A stretch of 32,949 nucleotides of DNA from an uncultured Collinsella sp. (GTDB taxonomy: Bacteria > Actinomycetota > Coriobacteriia > Coriobacteriales > Coriobacteriaceae): NCBI GenBank assembly GCA_934630735.1, contig CAKTWK010000021.1:1-32949 (forward strand), in the 5' to 3' direction. Below the pieces are notes generated by a model. It ran no database searches. It was not told the DNA's origin and saw only the letters and a program-made list of their open reading frames with translations. Within the stretch, counting starts at the first letter, position 1. The number at the start of each line of letters is the position of its first letter. A program made the translations under genes and the position numbers. Below are positions 1 through 8,539 of this stretch, one piece after another.

Positions 1-205
1 GCCACATTAAGTGGCTTTCTTTGCGTGCGGAATCTACGAAAAGCTAACCCGTGCCGCCCGGCCAGGCCCTAGGTTTACTTACCTGCCGCCAAGATGGCGT
101 CTTGAGTGTCTAGATACTTAGCTGAATATATTTGGATGAAGGGGGTTCCTTGTTGGCAAGGAGCCCCCTTCTGCTTTTGGTTACTTTGGAGTTGTTGGTG
201 CGTCT
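1..205. other. Intergenic edge region downstream of polA
   Basis: No convincing coding frame is visible before the polA stop codon. The only structure I can support is the hairpin terminator at 139-174. The first ~130 bases may be the 3' end or downstream region of a plus-strand gene lying outside the window; I recognise no RNA family in it. Confidence 0.4.
139..174 (+). terminator. Hairpin terminator, possibly bidirectional
   Basis: A 14-bp stem (139-152 with 157-170, one G-U position) encloses a 4-nt loop (TTGG). On the plus strand it is followed by TTCTGCTTTT, a broken T tract. It lies 32 bases past the polA stop codon and would end polA transcription (minus) and/or a plus-strand gene from outside the window. 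Confidence 0.65.
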
Positions 206-2953
206 TTACTTGGCATCGGCCCAGGTTATGCCGGTGCTGGCTTCGGCAATGAGGGGTACGCGGAGGTCTACGACGTGCTCCATGACGTCGCGGACCATGG
301 CGGTGAGGCGCTCGACTTCGTCGATGGGGCACTCAAAGTCCAGTTCGTCATGTACTTGTAGGATCATGCGGGCGGCAAAGCCTTCTTCTTCCAAACGGCG
401 GCTTACGCGGGCCATGGCGATCTTGATGATGTCGGCGGCGGTGCCCTGCATGGGGTGGTTCATGGCCGTGCGCTCGCCAAAGCCGCGGAGCTGCGGATTT
501 TTGGCCTTGAGCTCCGGAATATGGCGACGGCGGCCGTACATGGTCTCAGCATAGCCCGTCTGCTTGGCACGCGCCACCACGTTGTCGAGGAACGTGCGCA
601 CACCCGGGTAGGCCTCGTAGTAGCGATCAATCATGTCGCGCGCCTCGGCCATCGAGATATGCAGCGACTGCGACAGACCATAGGCCTGCTGACCATACAC
701 GATGCCAAAGTTCACGGCCTTGGCGCGACTGCGCAAGTCGGGCGTTACCTCGGACACCGGCACGCCAAACACGCGCGCGGCCGTCTCGGCATGAAAGTCC
801 TCACCCTCGTTAAAGGCGCGCACCAGGTGCTCGTCTCCCGAAAGATGCGCCAACAAACGTAACTCAATCTGCGAGTAGTCCACCGCCAAAAAGACGCTTC
901 CCTCGCCCGCCGAGAACGCCGTCTTGACGGTACGCCCCAGCTCCGAGCGCGTCGGAATGTTCTGCAGATTGGGGTCGCTCGAAGACAGGCGCCCCGTCGC
1001 GGTGATGGTCTGGTTGTACGTGGTGTGCACACGCCCGTCACCACGGCGCAGCGGACCTAGCGTGTCCAGATAGGTCGACTTAATCTTGGACTTCTCGCGC
1101 CAGTCCAAAATCAGGCGCACGATCTCGTGGTCGCGGGCAAGGTCGCTCAGCACCTTGGCGTTGGTCGAATAGTAGCCGCGCTTGGTCTTTTTGAGGCCCT
1201 TGGTCGGAAGCCCCATCACATCAAAGAGTACGTGCGAGAGCTGCATGGGGCTGCCGATGTTAAAGGTCTCGTCGCCAGCCAGGTCGCGAATGCTGCGCTC
1301 GACCTCGGCAATCTGGGTCGCCAGGCCCTCGGACAGACTGTGCAGGCGGTCGGGGTCCACAAGCATGCCCGCGCGCTCCATCTTGGCAAGCACCGGCACG
1401 AGCGGCATCTCGATGCCATCGAACACGTTGGCGGCATTCTCACGGGCCATGCACTCGCGCAACGGCGCCACGAGCGCCAGCGTCAGGGCCGCAGTACGGG
1501 CGGCAGGCGCCGGAGCGTCCTCGCCAGCACCCTCTGCGCCGCGCGCCGCAGGCAGCGCCATCTGCAGATAGGTATCAGTCAGATACGCCTCATCGAACTC
1601 GGAGCGATCGGAATCCAGCAGATAGGCGGCAACCACGGTATCGAAGATGCGCGTGGAATCGACTGCCAGCGGATCCATGAGCTCGGGCTCAGAAGAATCG
1701 ATGGGCGAAAGCTCATGCAACAGTGCCTTCATATCCGGGCTCGCCACGCGACCCTCCATAAACAGACGCGCGAGCACGCCGGCAATCACGCCGTGGACGA
1801 AGTTGAAGCCCTCGACCTCAGCCACCGCACCGCTGTCGCCCTCCTCGAGCGCGAACAGGCCCTTGGACGTCGCCAACCACAGCGTGCGCGTCAGCCCAAA
1901 GAGCGCGCCCTCTTCCTTGTCGTCGTCCACCACGGCGGCGACCCACTCGCCGGCATCAATCGCGCGGGAGACCTCGGCCGCAACGGTACCAAGCGCGTCA
2001 GTATCGCCGGCGGCTGCGCGAACCATCGCAGGTATCTCAAACACACCGGAGGCAGCAGCCCCGCCCTCGCCGCCGATCAGCGCCAAGAAACGGTTCTGCA
2101 TGGCGGTGATACCAAGCGTACCCAGCGCCGCGGAAACCTCATCGGCAGAAAACGCCGGGAAGGACGTCGCCTCAAAGTCGAGCTCGACGGGTGCATCGGT
2201 GCGGATGGTTGCGACCTTGCGGCTCAGCAGCGCGTCGTCGATGTGTGCGCGCAGGTTTTCTCCCATCTTGCCCTTGACCTCGTCGGCGTGTGCGATGACC
2301 TCGTCCAGGCTACCGTACTGCGCAATGAGCGCGCTCGCCTTTTTGGGGCCGATGCCCGGCACGCCGGGGATGTTGTCGGACGTGTCGCCCTTAAGACCAT
2401 AAAAGTCGGGCACGAGTGCCGGCGTGATGCCGTGATACAGATCGTCCACGCTCTCGGGCGTCATGATCGCCACGTCGGACAGGCCCTTGCGGGTCGAGAC
2501 CACATTGACATGCTCGGTCACAAGCTGATACATGTCGCGGTCGCCGGTCACCAGCAGCATGTCGCAACCGGCCTGCTCGCCCAAGCGCGCCATAGTGCCC
2601 AGGATGTCATCGCCTTCCCAGCCCTCGGACTGCAAAATCGGCACGTTGAGCGCGGCGAGTAGCTCCTTGATCATGGGAAACTGTGCGTGCAGATCGGGGT
2701 CCATGGGCGGGCGCTGAGCCTTGTACTGCGGCAGCATCTCCATACGCACGCGCGGCTTGCCCTTGTCAAACGCCACGACAACGCCGTCGGGATTAAAGGC
2801 GTCAATCATCTTGAGGAACATATTCAAAAAGCCAAAGATTGCGTTGGTGGGACGACCGTCCGGCGCGTTCATGGTCGGCGGCACGGCGTGGAAGGCGCGG
2901 TGCATGAGCGAGTTGCCGTCGATGACGGCAAAGGTACGGCGCTTGTCAGACAT
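206..2953 (-). CDS. polA: DNA polymerase I
   Basis: 915-residue family A DNA polymerase, which fills Okazaki-fragment and repair gaps and removes RNA primers. The N-terminal 5' nuclease domain (about 1-290) shows VIDGNSLMHRAF, YKAQRPPMD, GDRDMYQLV (~137-145) and the helix-hairpin-helix GLKGDTSDNIPGVPGIGPKK (~186-205). The central domain (about 300-520) has no recognisable DxE proofreading motif, so 3'-5' exonuclease activity is probably lost, as in many Gram-positive Pol I enzymes. The polymerase domain has motif A DYSQIELRLLAHLSGD (~690), motif B RSRAKAVNFGIVYG (~745) and motif C QVHDELD (~870). An upstream in-frame start at 2992 exists, but the ATG at 2953 has AGCGAGGT about 8 nt ahead and begins at the conserved N-terminus. 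It is divergent from the aminopeptidase gene at 3120. Confidence 0.97.
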   Translation of the reverse strand: MSDKRRTFAVIDGNSLMHRAFHAVPPTMNAPDGRPTNAIFGFLNMFLKMIDAFNPDGVVVAFDKGKPRVRMEMLPQYKAQRPPMDPDLHAQFPMIKELLAALNVPILQSEGWEGDDILGTMARLGEQAGCDMLLVTGDRDMYQLVTEHVNVVSTRKGLSDVAIMTPESVDDLYHGITPALVPDFYGLKGDTSDNIPGVPGIGPKKASALIAQYGSLDEVIAHADEVKGKMGENLRAHIDDALLSRKVATIRTDAPVELDFEATSFPAFSADEVSAALGTLGITAMQNRFLALIGGEGGAAASGVFEIPAMVRAAAGDTDALGTVAAEVSRAIDAGEWVAAVVDDDKEEGALFGLTRTLWLATSKGLFALEEGDSGAVAEVEGFNFVHGVIAGVLARLFMEGRVASPDMKALLHELSPIDSSEPELMDPLAVDSTRIFDTVVAAYLLDSDRSEFDEAYLTDTYLQMALPAARGAEGAGEDAPAPAARTAALTLALVAPLRECMARENAANVFDGIEMPLVPVLAKMERAGMLVDPDRLHSLSEGLATQIAEVERSIRDLAGDETFNIGSPMQLSHVLFDVMGLPTKGLKKTKRGYYSTNAKVLSDLARDHEIVRLILDWREKSKIKSTYLDTLGPLRRGDGRVHTTYNQTITATGRLSSSDPNLQNIPTRSELGRTVKTAFSAGEGSVFLAVDYSQIELRLLAHLSGDEHLVRAFNEGEDFHAETAARVFGVPVSEVTPDLRSRAKAVNFGIVYGQQAYGLSQSLHISMAEARDMIDRYYEAYPGVRTFLDNVVARAKQTGYAETMYGRRRHIPELKAKNPQLRGFGERTAMNHPMQGTAADIIKIAMARVSRRLEEEGFAARMILQVHDELDFECPIDEVERLTAMVRDVMEHVVDLRVPLIAEASTGITWADAK

Positions 2954-3060
2954 ATTGAATACCTCGCTTTGGGCTGGGCACGGTTTGCTCACACCAGTTT
3001 ACACGCTCCCCGCGCCATGGCCACCGCACATCAGGCTTCCCTGCCGCCGCGGGCCCGCGC

Positions 3061-3070
3061 GTGATACGAT
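3061..3070 (+). promoter_or_regulatory. Candidate extended -10 promoter of the M18 aminopeptidase gene
   Basis: TGATACGAT fits an extended -10 (TGnTAnnnT) about 50 bases before the start codon at 3120. No good -35 box is visible. The same nine bases recur before the PiT gene at 12129, which adds a little support. Confidence 0.35.
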
Positions 3071-3119
3071 GGCTCACGGTACATCAACCAGCACGATCGA
3101 TCCGAAAGGAGCCTGCGTC

Positions 3120-4517
3120 ATGGAGCGTCCCTGCGCATGGAAAAAGTACACGCCACAGCAGATCGAGGAGCTCGAGGAGCTTTGCCGCGGCTATAAGCAG
3201 TTTTTGAGTGAGAACAAGACCGAGCGCCTGTGCGTCAAGACCGGTATCAAGATGGCCGAGGAGGCGGGCTACGTCAATCTGGAGACCGTGATCGCCGAGG
3301 GCCGCGCGCTCAAGGCCGGCGACAAGGTGTACGCCGCCAATCACGGCAAGGACCTCATGCTCGTCAACCTGGGCACCGCCCCGCTCGAGCAGGGCTTTAA
3401 CATCCTGGGCGCCCATGTGGACTCGCCACGCCTGGACCTCAAGCAGAACCCCGCCTTCGAGGCCGGCGACATGGCTTATCTCGACACGCACTACTACGGT
3501 GGCGTCAAGAGCTACCACTGGGTGGCCTCCCCGCTCGCGCTTGTGGGCGTCATCTGCAAAAAGGACGGCACCACCGTCGACATCAACATCGGCGACAAGG
3601 CGGACGACCCGGTCTTTACCATCTCCGACCTGTTGATCCACCTCTCGAGCGAGCAGATGTCCAAGCCCGCCAAGGACGCTGTCGACGCCGAGATCCTCGA
3701 CGTGATCGTGGGCGGCCGCCCCGTCAAGTTTGACGAGGACGACAAGGACGCCCCCAAGGAGCCCGTCAAGCAGATGTTCCTGGATATCCTCAAGGAGCAG
3801 TACGACGTCGAGGAGGAGGACTTCCTCTCCGCCGAAATCGAGGTCGTGCCCGCCGGCCCCGCCCGCGACATGGGCCTCGACCGCTCCATGATTCTGGGCT
3901 ATGGCCACGACGACCGCGTCTGCGCCTACCCCTCCATGCTCGCCCAGATCAATGTTGCAGATGTCGAGCGCACGAGCATCACGCTCATCGTCGACAAGGA
4001 GGAGATTGGTTCCGTGGGTGCCACCGGCATGACGAGCCGCTTCTTCGAGAACACCGTCGCCGAGATCATGACGCTCGCCGGCGAGGATAGCCCGCTGGCC
4101 CTGCGCCGCGCACTCGCCCACAGCCGCATGCTCTCCTCTGACGTGTCCGCCGGCTTCGACCCGGGCTACGCCGGCAAGTTCGAAACCAAGAACGCCGCCT
4201 TCATGGGCCGCGGCCTGTGCTTTAACAAGTACACGGGCAGCCGCGGCAAGGGCGGCTCTAACGACGCCGACGCCGAGTATGTGGCCCTCATCCGCGACAT
4301 CATGGACGAGGCAGGCGTGGACTTCCAGACTTGCGAGCTCGGCCGCGTCAACGCGGGCGGCGGCGGCACCATCGCCTATATCATGGCCAAGTACGGCATG
4401 AACGTCATCGACTCCGGCGTTGCCGTCCTGTCCATGCACGCCCTGTGGGAGGTCGCCAACAAGGCCGACATCTACGAGGCCTACCGCGGCTACAAAGCCT
4501 TCCTCGAGCGCGCCTAA
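3120..4517 (+). CDS. M18 family aminopeptidase
   Basis: 465-residue cytoplasmic zinc aminopeptidase, which removes N-terminal residues from peptides. Family M18 signatures are clear: GAHVDSPRLD (metal ligand His99, Asp101), DKEEIGSVGATG (catalytic Glu and metal Glu) and NAGGGGTIAYI near the C-terminus. The length fits the bacterial M18 group (about 450 residues). The reading frame is open further upstream, but the ATG at 3120 is preceded by AAAGGAG at good spacing and begins a normal N-terminus. Codon use is strongly C/G-ending. The gene is divergent from polA across a 166-bp gap and is followed by a palindrome and yaaA. The name apeA would fit, but I leave the symbol blank because the M18 subtypes are hard to separate by eye. 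Confidence 0.93.
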   Translation: MERPCAWKKYTPQQIEELEELCRGYKQFLSENKTERLCVKTGIKMAEEAGYVNLETVIAEGRALKAGDKVYAANHGKDLMLVNLGTAPLEQGFNILGAHVDSPRLDLKQNPAFEAGDMAYLDTHYYGGVKSYHWVASPLALVGVICKKDGTTVDINIGDKADDPVFTISDLLIHLSSEQMSKPAKDAVDAEILDVIVGGRPVKFDEDDKDAPKEPVKQMFLDILKEQYDVEEEDFLSAEIEVVPAGPARDMGLDRSMILGYGHDDRVCAYPSMLAQINVADVERTSITLIVDKEEIGSVGATGMTSRFFENTVAEIMTLAGEDSPLALRRALAHSRMLSSDVSAGFDPGYAGKFETKNAAFMGRGLCFNKYTGSRGKGGSNDADAEYVALIRDIMDEAGVDFQTCELGRVNAGGGGTIAYIMAKYGMNVIDSGVAVLSMHALWEVANKADIYEAYRGYKAFLERA

Positions 4518-4530
4518 CCAACCCTTCACC

Positions 4531-4597
4531 AGTTGCGGTGAAATACGGACTAACCTGGCCCATAAACAGCCAAAACAGACCGTATTCCACCGCAACT
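4531..4597. repeat. 18-bp inverted repeat between aminopeptidase gene and yaaA
   Basis: Arms 4531-4548 and 4580-4597 are complementary over 18 positions with one mismatch, around a 31-nt spacer. A run of five T follows at 4601-4605, then the yaaA ribosome binding site. It could act as terminator of the aminopeptidase gene, as a control hairpin for yaaA, or be a dispersed palindromic element. Confidence 0.75.
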
Positions 4598-4620
4598 TCC
4601 TTTTTGGCAGAGGAGAGTCC

Positions 4621-5430
4621 ATGCTGCAGGTCATCATTTCGCCCGCCAAGCAGATGCGCGCGGCCCAAGATGCTTTTGAAGTCCTGGGCATTCCACCTTT
4701 TGTGCACGAGACGGCTCGCCTCCACCGCGCTCTGCTAGATATCGAACGAAATGAAGGCAGCGGCGGCCTGCAGGCGCTATGGAACGTGAGTGACAAACTG
4801 CTGGGGCCTTGCCTCAACACCCTGCATGAGTTCGGGCCCATCCTGAAAAGCGGCGATCTCGACAATCCCGCACTCGCCCGTCACCTCTCCCCTGCCGTCA
4901 TGTCCTATCACGGCATTCAATACCAGAGCATGGCACCCGAGGTGATGGATTCCGCGCAGCTCGCATGGCTGCAAGACCATCTGTGGATCCTCTCCGGCCT
5001 CTACGGGTGCGTTCGTCCCTTTCATGCCGTCGAACCGTATCGGCTGGAGATGGGCGCGAAGCTCGCCGTTGACGATGCCCGAGACCTCTACGCGTTTTGG
5101 AGCGACAAGCTCGCGCAGGCTATCGCCCCGGCAGGCTCAAACACCACGATCGTCAACCTCGCCAGCGTAGAGTATGCCAAAGCCGTTCTGCCCCATCTCG
5201 CGGGCGACGCCACGGCCGTCACATGCCTTTTTGGCGAGGGTATCCGCAACGGGAAGCCCATCCAACGGTCGACCGCCAGCAAAAAGGCGCGCGGCTCCAT
5301 GGTGCGGTGGATGGCAGAAAACGAGCTCGAGGATGCAAGCGGACTTACCGCATTCAACATCGGCTATCGTCACATCCCCGAGCTTTCAGACGAAAACACC
5401 CTGGTTTTCATGAACGCACAGGCACAATAG
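4621..5430 (+). CDS. yaaA: YaaA family peroxide stress response protein
   Basis: 269-residue protein of the UPF0246/YaaA family. The E. coli member lowers intracellular free iron during peroxide stress and binds DNA. The sequence shows the family start (LQVIISPAKQM), the block LSGLYGCVRPFHAVEPYRLE with MG next, and the late AFNIGYRH region. Length matches the family (about 250-260). The ATG at 4621 has GAGGAGAG just upstream; the frame is open further 5' across the palindrome, but that part is noncoding in character. It is probably transcribed alone or by read-through from the aminopeptidase gene, and it converges with the membrane-protein gene at 5455. Confidence 0.92.
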   Translation: MLQVIISPAKQMRAAQDAFEVLGIPPFVHETARLHRALLDIERNEGSGGLQALWNVSDKLLGPCLNTLHEFGPILKSGDLDNPALARHLSPAVMSYHGIQYQSMAPEVMDSAQLAWLQDHLWILSGLYGCVRPFHAVEPYRLEMGAKLAVDDARDLYAFWSDKLAQAIAPAGSNTTIVNLASVEYAKAVLPHLAGDATAVTCLFGEGIRNGKPIQRSTASKKARGSMVRWMAENELEDASGLTAFNIGYRHIPELSDENTLVFMNAQAQ

Positions 5431-5454
5431 GCCCGCCGTTTCCAACCCCCCCCG

Positions 5455-5970
5455 TTACTCCGCCAAGCCATCGGCCTTTACAATCTCGCTCGTCGAGCCA
5501 TCTTGGTAGTTAATCTTGACATGCTCCACCTCGGACACCTTGACGCCCGACGGGGGCTCCAGGCGCCATTCCGTCAGGGCGATATCCATCGTCGTGGGCA
5601 CATCCCCTTGATCTTTGAGCTCGACCAACAGCGTCTTAAGCGACGCATCGAAGGTCACGCGCTCGATCTCTTCACCAGGAATGGAACCACCGCTCAGCTG
5701 CAGCTGGACAAATCCATCGCGCGGATACCAATAGTCGCCCGGCGCGGCAACGGTATTGCCGCCAGAGACCTTCATCGTCATAATCGGTAGGCTATCATCA
5801 GCCTCGAACTCCCATGCAACGCCGCCGCGACCACCAAACGTCCAGATACAAAAGGCAATCACCAGCACGGCAAGCACCGCAAAACCAATTGCAACAAGGC
5901 CATGGTGCGCACGGCTTTCCTCGGCCGATACGTCCCATTGCGTCTCTCGATATAGATGCTTGTCTTCCAT
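5455..5970 (-). CDS. Conserved-looking single-pass membrane protein of unknown function
   Basis: 171 residues. After a charged cytoplasmic N-terminus (MEDKHLYRETQWDVSAEES) there is one membrane helix at about residues 26-46 (GLVAIGFAVLAVLVIAFCIW), then an extracytoplasmic domain of about 120 residues. That domain is rich in beta-type, hydrophilic sequence and ends NYQDGSTSEIVKADGLAE. I do not recognise the family. The ATG at 5970 is chosen because GGGGAGG lies 5-6 nt ahead; the upstream open frame enters the thiC control region. The gene is divergent from thiC and converges with yaaA (24-bp gap). There is no signal cleavage site, so it is most likely anchored by the helix. Confidence 0.75.
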   Translation of the reverse strand: MEDKHLYRETQWDVSAEESRAHHGLVAIGFAVLAVLVIAFCIWTFGGRGGVAWEFEADDSLPIMTMKVSGGNTVAAPGDYWYPRDGFVQLQLSGGSIPGEEIERVTFDASLKTLLVELKDQGDVPTTMDIALTEWRLEPPSGVKVSEVEHVKINYQDGSTSEIVKADGLAE

Positions 5971-5995
5971 GTTCGCCTCCCCACAGGCACGCTTG

Positions 5996-6026
5996 TTGGC
6001 CCAATCGTACCCATTCAGGCTATACT
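5996..6026 (+). promoter_or_regulatory. Candidate promoter of thiC
   Basis: A good -10 box TATACT (6021-6026) lies just before the riboswitch; a possible -35 TTGGCC (5996-6001) is 19 bp away, slightly long. Transcription would start near 6033, at the riboswitch 5' edge. Confidence 0.4.
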
Positions 6027-6035
6027 TGAGCCCAT

Positions 6036-6133
6036 GACATAACGGGGAGCTTGCAGGACAAGACGGCAGGCTGAGATTGGGCGCGCCCGCCCTGACCCGC
6101 AAACCTGATATGGGTAATGCCAACGAAGGGAGC
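6036..6133 (+). promoter_or_regulatory. TPP riboswitch (THI element) of thiC
   Basis: The conserved thiamine pyrophosphate aptamer blocks appear in order: GGGGAGC (6044-6050), GGCTGAGA (6069-6076), GACCC, ACCTGATATGGGTAATGCCA (from 6103) and CGAAGGGAG (6124-6132). The last block doubles as the thiC Shine-Dalgarno sequence, 9 nt before the ATG at 6141. Ligand binding therefore probably hides the ribosome binding site (translational control). I see no separate terminator between aptamer and start codon. Confidence 0.96.
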
Positions 6134-6140
6134 CGTGCCA

Positions 6141-7475
6141 ATGAGCACACAGACCGAGCCCAAGCTCGTCACGCAAATCGACTTCGCCCGTGCCGGGCAG
6201 ATTACGCCGCAGATGAAGGAGGTTGCCGAGCGCGAGCATCGCGACCCCGAGTACATCCGCGAGCGCGTGGCCGACGGCCGCATCGCCATCCCCGCCAACA
6301 TCGTGCATATCAAAAAAGGCATGCGCGCCTTTGGTGTCGGCGAAGGCCTTTCCACCAAGGTCAATGTGAACCTGGGCATCTCGGGCGATAAGGCCGATGC
6401 CGCCGAGGAGTGGAAGAAGGTCAAGATTGCCGAGGACTTTGGCGCCGACGCCATCATGGACCTCTCCAACTCGGGCAAGACGCGCCAGTTCCGCCAGCAG
6501 CTCATCGACGAGACGCCGCTCATGGTGGGCACCGTCCCCATGTACGACGCCATCGGCTATATGGAAAAGCCGCTGGTCAAGCTGACCAAGGATGACCTGT
6601 TCGAGGTCGTGCGCGCGCACGCCGAGGACGGCGTGGACTTTATGACCATCCACTGCGGCATCAACAAGTCGGTCACCAAGACCTTTAAGGAGACCGGCCG
6701 CTTGATGAACATCGTGAGCCGCGGCGGCTCGCTGCTGTTTGGCTGGATGGAGGTCACCGGCAACGAAAACCCCTTCTACGAGTACTTTGACGAGCTGCTC
6801 GAGATTTGCCACGAGTACGACGTGACGATTTCGCTCGGCGACTCCTGCCGCCCGGGCTGCCTCTACGACTCCAACGATGCCACCGAGACCGCTGAGATGA
6901 TCGAGCTGGGCAAGCTGTGCAAGCGCGCTTGGGCCGCCGGCGTCCAGGTCATGGTCGAGGGCCCGGGTCACATGGCGCTCGACGAGATCGCCGCCAACAT
7001 GAAACTGCAGAAGCGCCTGTGCCACAATGCCCCGTTCTATGTGCTCGGGCCGCTGGTGACCGATATCGGCGTGGGTTACGACCACATCACCGCCGCCATC
7101 GGCGGCGCCATCTCCGCCAGCTCCGGTGCCGACTTCCTGTGCTACGTGACGCCCGCCGAGCACCTGTGCCTGCCCGACGCCAAGGACGTGCTCGACGGCC
7201 TCATGGCCACCAAGATCGCCGCGCACGCCGCCGATATCGCCAAGAAGGTGCCGCACGCCCGCGACATGGACGACAAGATGGGCCAGGCACGCCGCAAGCT
7301 CGACTGGGATGCCATGTGGAAGTGTGCTCTCGACCCGGTCACCGGCAAGAAACGCTACGAAGAATCCCCCGCCGCCACCGAGGGCACCTGCACCATGTGC
7401 GGCAAGATGTGCGCCGTCCGCACCGTTAACAAGGTGTTCGAGGGTACGACGATCGATCTCGGCATGGAGGACTAA
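6141..7475 (+). CDS. thiC: Phosphomethylpyrimidine synthase ThiC
   Basis: 444-residue radical SAM enzyme that converts aminoimidazole ribotide to hydroxymethylpyrimidine phosphate (HMP-P) in thiamine synthesis. Seen: HIKKGMRAFGVGEGLSTKVN, GDSCRPGCLYDSNDATE, QVMVEGPGHMALDEI and the C-terminal Fe-S cysteine motif CTMCGKMC (C-x2-C-x3-C), as in the shorter bacterial ThiC form. The length agrees with that form (about 430-450) rather than the ~630-residue proteobacterial type. The start at 6141 is fixed by the Shine-Dalgarno inside the TPP riboswitch. A terminator hairpin follows at 7567, so thiC is probably monocistronic although thiD, the next enzyme step, lies 178 bp downstream. Confidence 0.97.
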   Translation: MSTQTEPKLVTQIDFARAGQITPQMKEVAEREHRDPEYIRERVADGRIAIPANIVHIKKGMRAFGVGEGLSTKVNVNLGISGDKADAAEEWKKVKIAEDFGADAIMDLSNSGKTRQFRQQLIDETPLMVGTVPMYDAIGYMEKPLVKLTKDDLFEVVRAHAEDGVDFMTIHCGINKSVTKTFKETGRLMNIVSRGGSLLFGWMEVTGNENPFYEYFDELLEICHEYDVTISLGDSCRPGCLYDSNDATETAEMIELGKLCKRAWAAGVQVMVEGPGHMALDEIAANMKLQKRLCHNAPFYVLGPLVTDIGVGYDHITAAIGGAISASSGADFLCYVTPAEHLCLPDAKDVLDGLMATKIAAHAADIAKKVPHARDMDDKMGQARRKLDWDAMWKCALDPVTGKKRYEESPAATEGTCTMCGKMCAVRTVNKVFEGTTIDLGMED

Positions 7476-7566
7476 CTCGTCACCGGAGCCACAATCGGTA
7501 ACATGGTGTTCGTCAATTGTTGACGTGTGAACATTTGCTTACATTTGCGTAAAGATTGCATCGCCC

Positions 7567-7602
7567 GCCCGGGTTCGACATAGAGTCGGCCCGGGCATCT
7601 TT
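7567..7602 (+). terminator. thiC: Terminator after thiC
   Basis: Stem GCCCGGG (7567-7573) with CCCGGGC (7590-7596), extended inside by CGAC/GTCG, followed by ATCTTT. The T tract is short. It lies about 90 bp after the thiC stop. A TATAAT sequence immediately after it (7602-7607) could be the -10 of a thiD promoter, but no -35 box at normal spacing is visible. Confidence 0.55.
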
Positions 7603-7653
7603 ATAATGCTGGCTTAAAGACCCATTTGATTCCGACCGAACAAGGGAGCAAAC

Positions 7654-8484
7654 ATGGATCGCAGTAAGGTACCTGCCGTTCTATCCATCGCAGGATCCGA
7701 TTCCAGCGGTGGCGCCGGCATTCAGGCCGACATCAAGACCATCACGGCGCACCGCCTGTATGCCGAGACGGCCATCACCGCCATCACCGCACAAAACACG
7801 CTCGGTGTCACCGCCGTGCAGAATATCTCCCCTGATATCGTCGCTGCGCAGATCGACGCCGTATTTGACGATATCCGCCCCAGCGCCGTCAAGATCGGCA
7901 TGGTTTCCTCTGCCGAGATTATCGAGGTTATCGCCGACCGCCTGAGCGCCTGGAACGCGACAAACGTGGTCGTCGACCCCGTCATGGTAGCCACCTCGGG
8001 CGCACGGCTGATTGCCGAAGATGCCGCCGAGGCGCTCACCCGCCGCCTGTTCCCACTAGCAACCGTCATCACGCCCAATATTCCCGAGGCCATGGCCCTG
8101 CTTGACTACGAGGTCGACTCCGAGCGCACACAGCAAAATGCTGCCATGCTCCTCACCCGCCGCTTTGGTTGCGCATCCCTCGTTAAGGGTGGGCATCTTG
8201 TCAACGAGGCCAACGATGTATTGGCCGAACCCGCGCCACTCGATGACGAGGGCAACCATCTGGGCGATCCGCTCACCACGTGGTTCCGCCACAAGCGCAT
8301 CGAGACCGACAACACACACGGCACCGGCTGCACGCTTTCGTCCGCCATCGCCTGCGCGCTGGCCCAGGGCATGGATCTTGCCGATGCCGTCAATGCCGGC
8401 AAGGCCTACCTAACCGGCGCTCTCGCCGCCGGCTTTGACATGGGCAAAGGCTCCGGCCCCGTCAACCACATGTGGCAATATTAA
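7654..8484 (+). CDS. thiD: Hydroxymethylpyrimidine / phosphomethylpyrimidine kinase
   Basis: 276-residue ribokinase-fold kinase that phosphorylates HMP and HMP-P to HMP-pyrophosphate for thiamine synthesis, acting directly on the ThiC product. Seen: AGSDSSGGAGIQADIKTI at the N-terminus (substrate loop), VDPVMVATSGARL in the middle and NTHGTGCTLSSAIA (anion hole and catalytic Asp region would precede it as in the family) near the C-terminus. Length matches ThiD (about 265-280), with no ThiE or TenA fusion. The start ATG at 7654 follows AAGGGAG. Hairpins and the palindrome array follow immediately after its stop codon. Confidence 0.95.
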   Translation: MDRSKVPAVLSIAGSDSSGGAGIQADIKTITAHRLYAETAITAITAQNTLGVTAVQNISPDIVAAQIDAVFDDIRPSAVKIGMVSSAEIIEVIADRLSAWNATNVVVDPVMVATSGARLIAEDAAEALTRRLFPLATVITPNIPEAMALLDYEVDSERTQQNAAMLLTRRFGCASLVKGGHLVNEANDVLAEPAPLDDEGNHLGDPLTTWFRHKRIETDNTHGTGCTLSSAIACALAQGMDLADAVNAGKAYLTGALAAGFDMGKGSGPVNHMWQY

Positions 8485-8500
8485 GATTCGCAGCCCAAAA

Positions 8501-8527
8501 CCACCGCAAAGGACACCTTTGTGGTGG
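8501..8527. repeat. GCCACCACA-type hairpin, left copy
   Basis: Perfectly symmetric hairpin with 12-bp arms (8501-8512, 8516-8527; one G/A difference) and a 3-nt loop, 16 bp after the thiD stop. No T tract follows, so a terminator role is uncertain. It is closely related in sequence to the right copy at 8771-8801. Confidence 0.75.
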
Positions 8528-8539
8528 CTCCTACAAATA

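Noticed and set aside
1..130. Possible structured RNA (SRP, 6S, tmRNA or RNase P) at the window edge
   Set aside because: None of the conserved cores of these RNAs is present.
1127..2662. Long open reading frame of about 510 codons on the plus strand opposite polA
   Set aside because: It is a shadow of the G/C-biased polA codons; it has no recognisable domain and polA is clearly the real gene.
3084..4865. Open frame of about 593 codons on the minus strand opposite the M18 aminopeptidase gene
   Set aside because: Low-complexity Val/Gly/His/Asp translation spanning two real genes and an intergenic palindrome; no family match, no ribosome binding site.
7519..7560. ACATTTGC direct repeats and TTGACG between thiC and thiD as a second riboswitch or operator
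   Set aside because: No TPP aptamer blocks and only one short 8-mer repeat; at most part of a thiD promoter, which I could not define.
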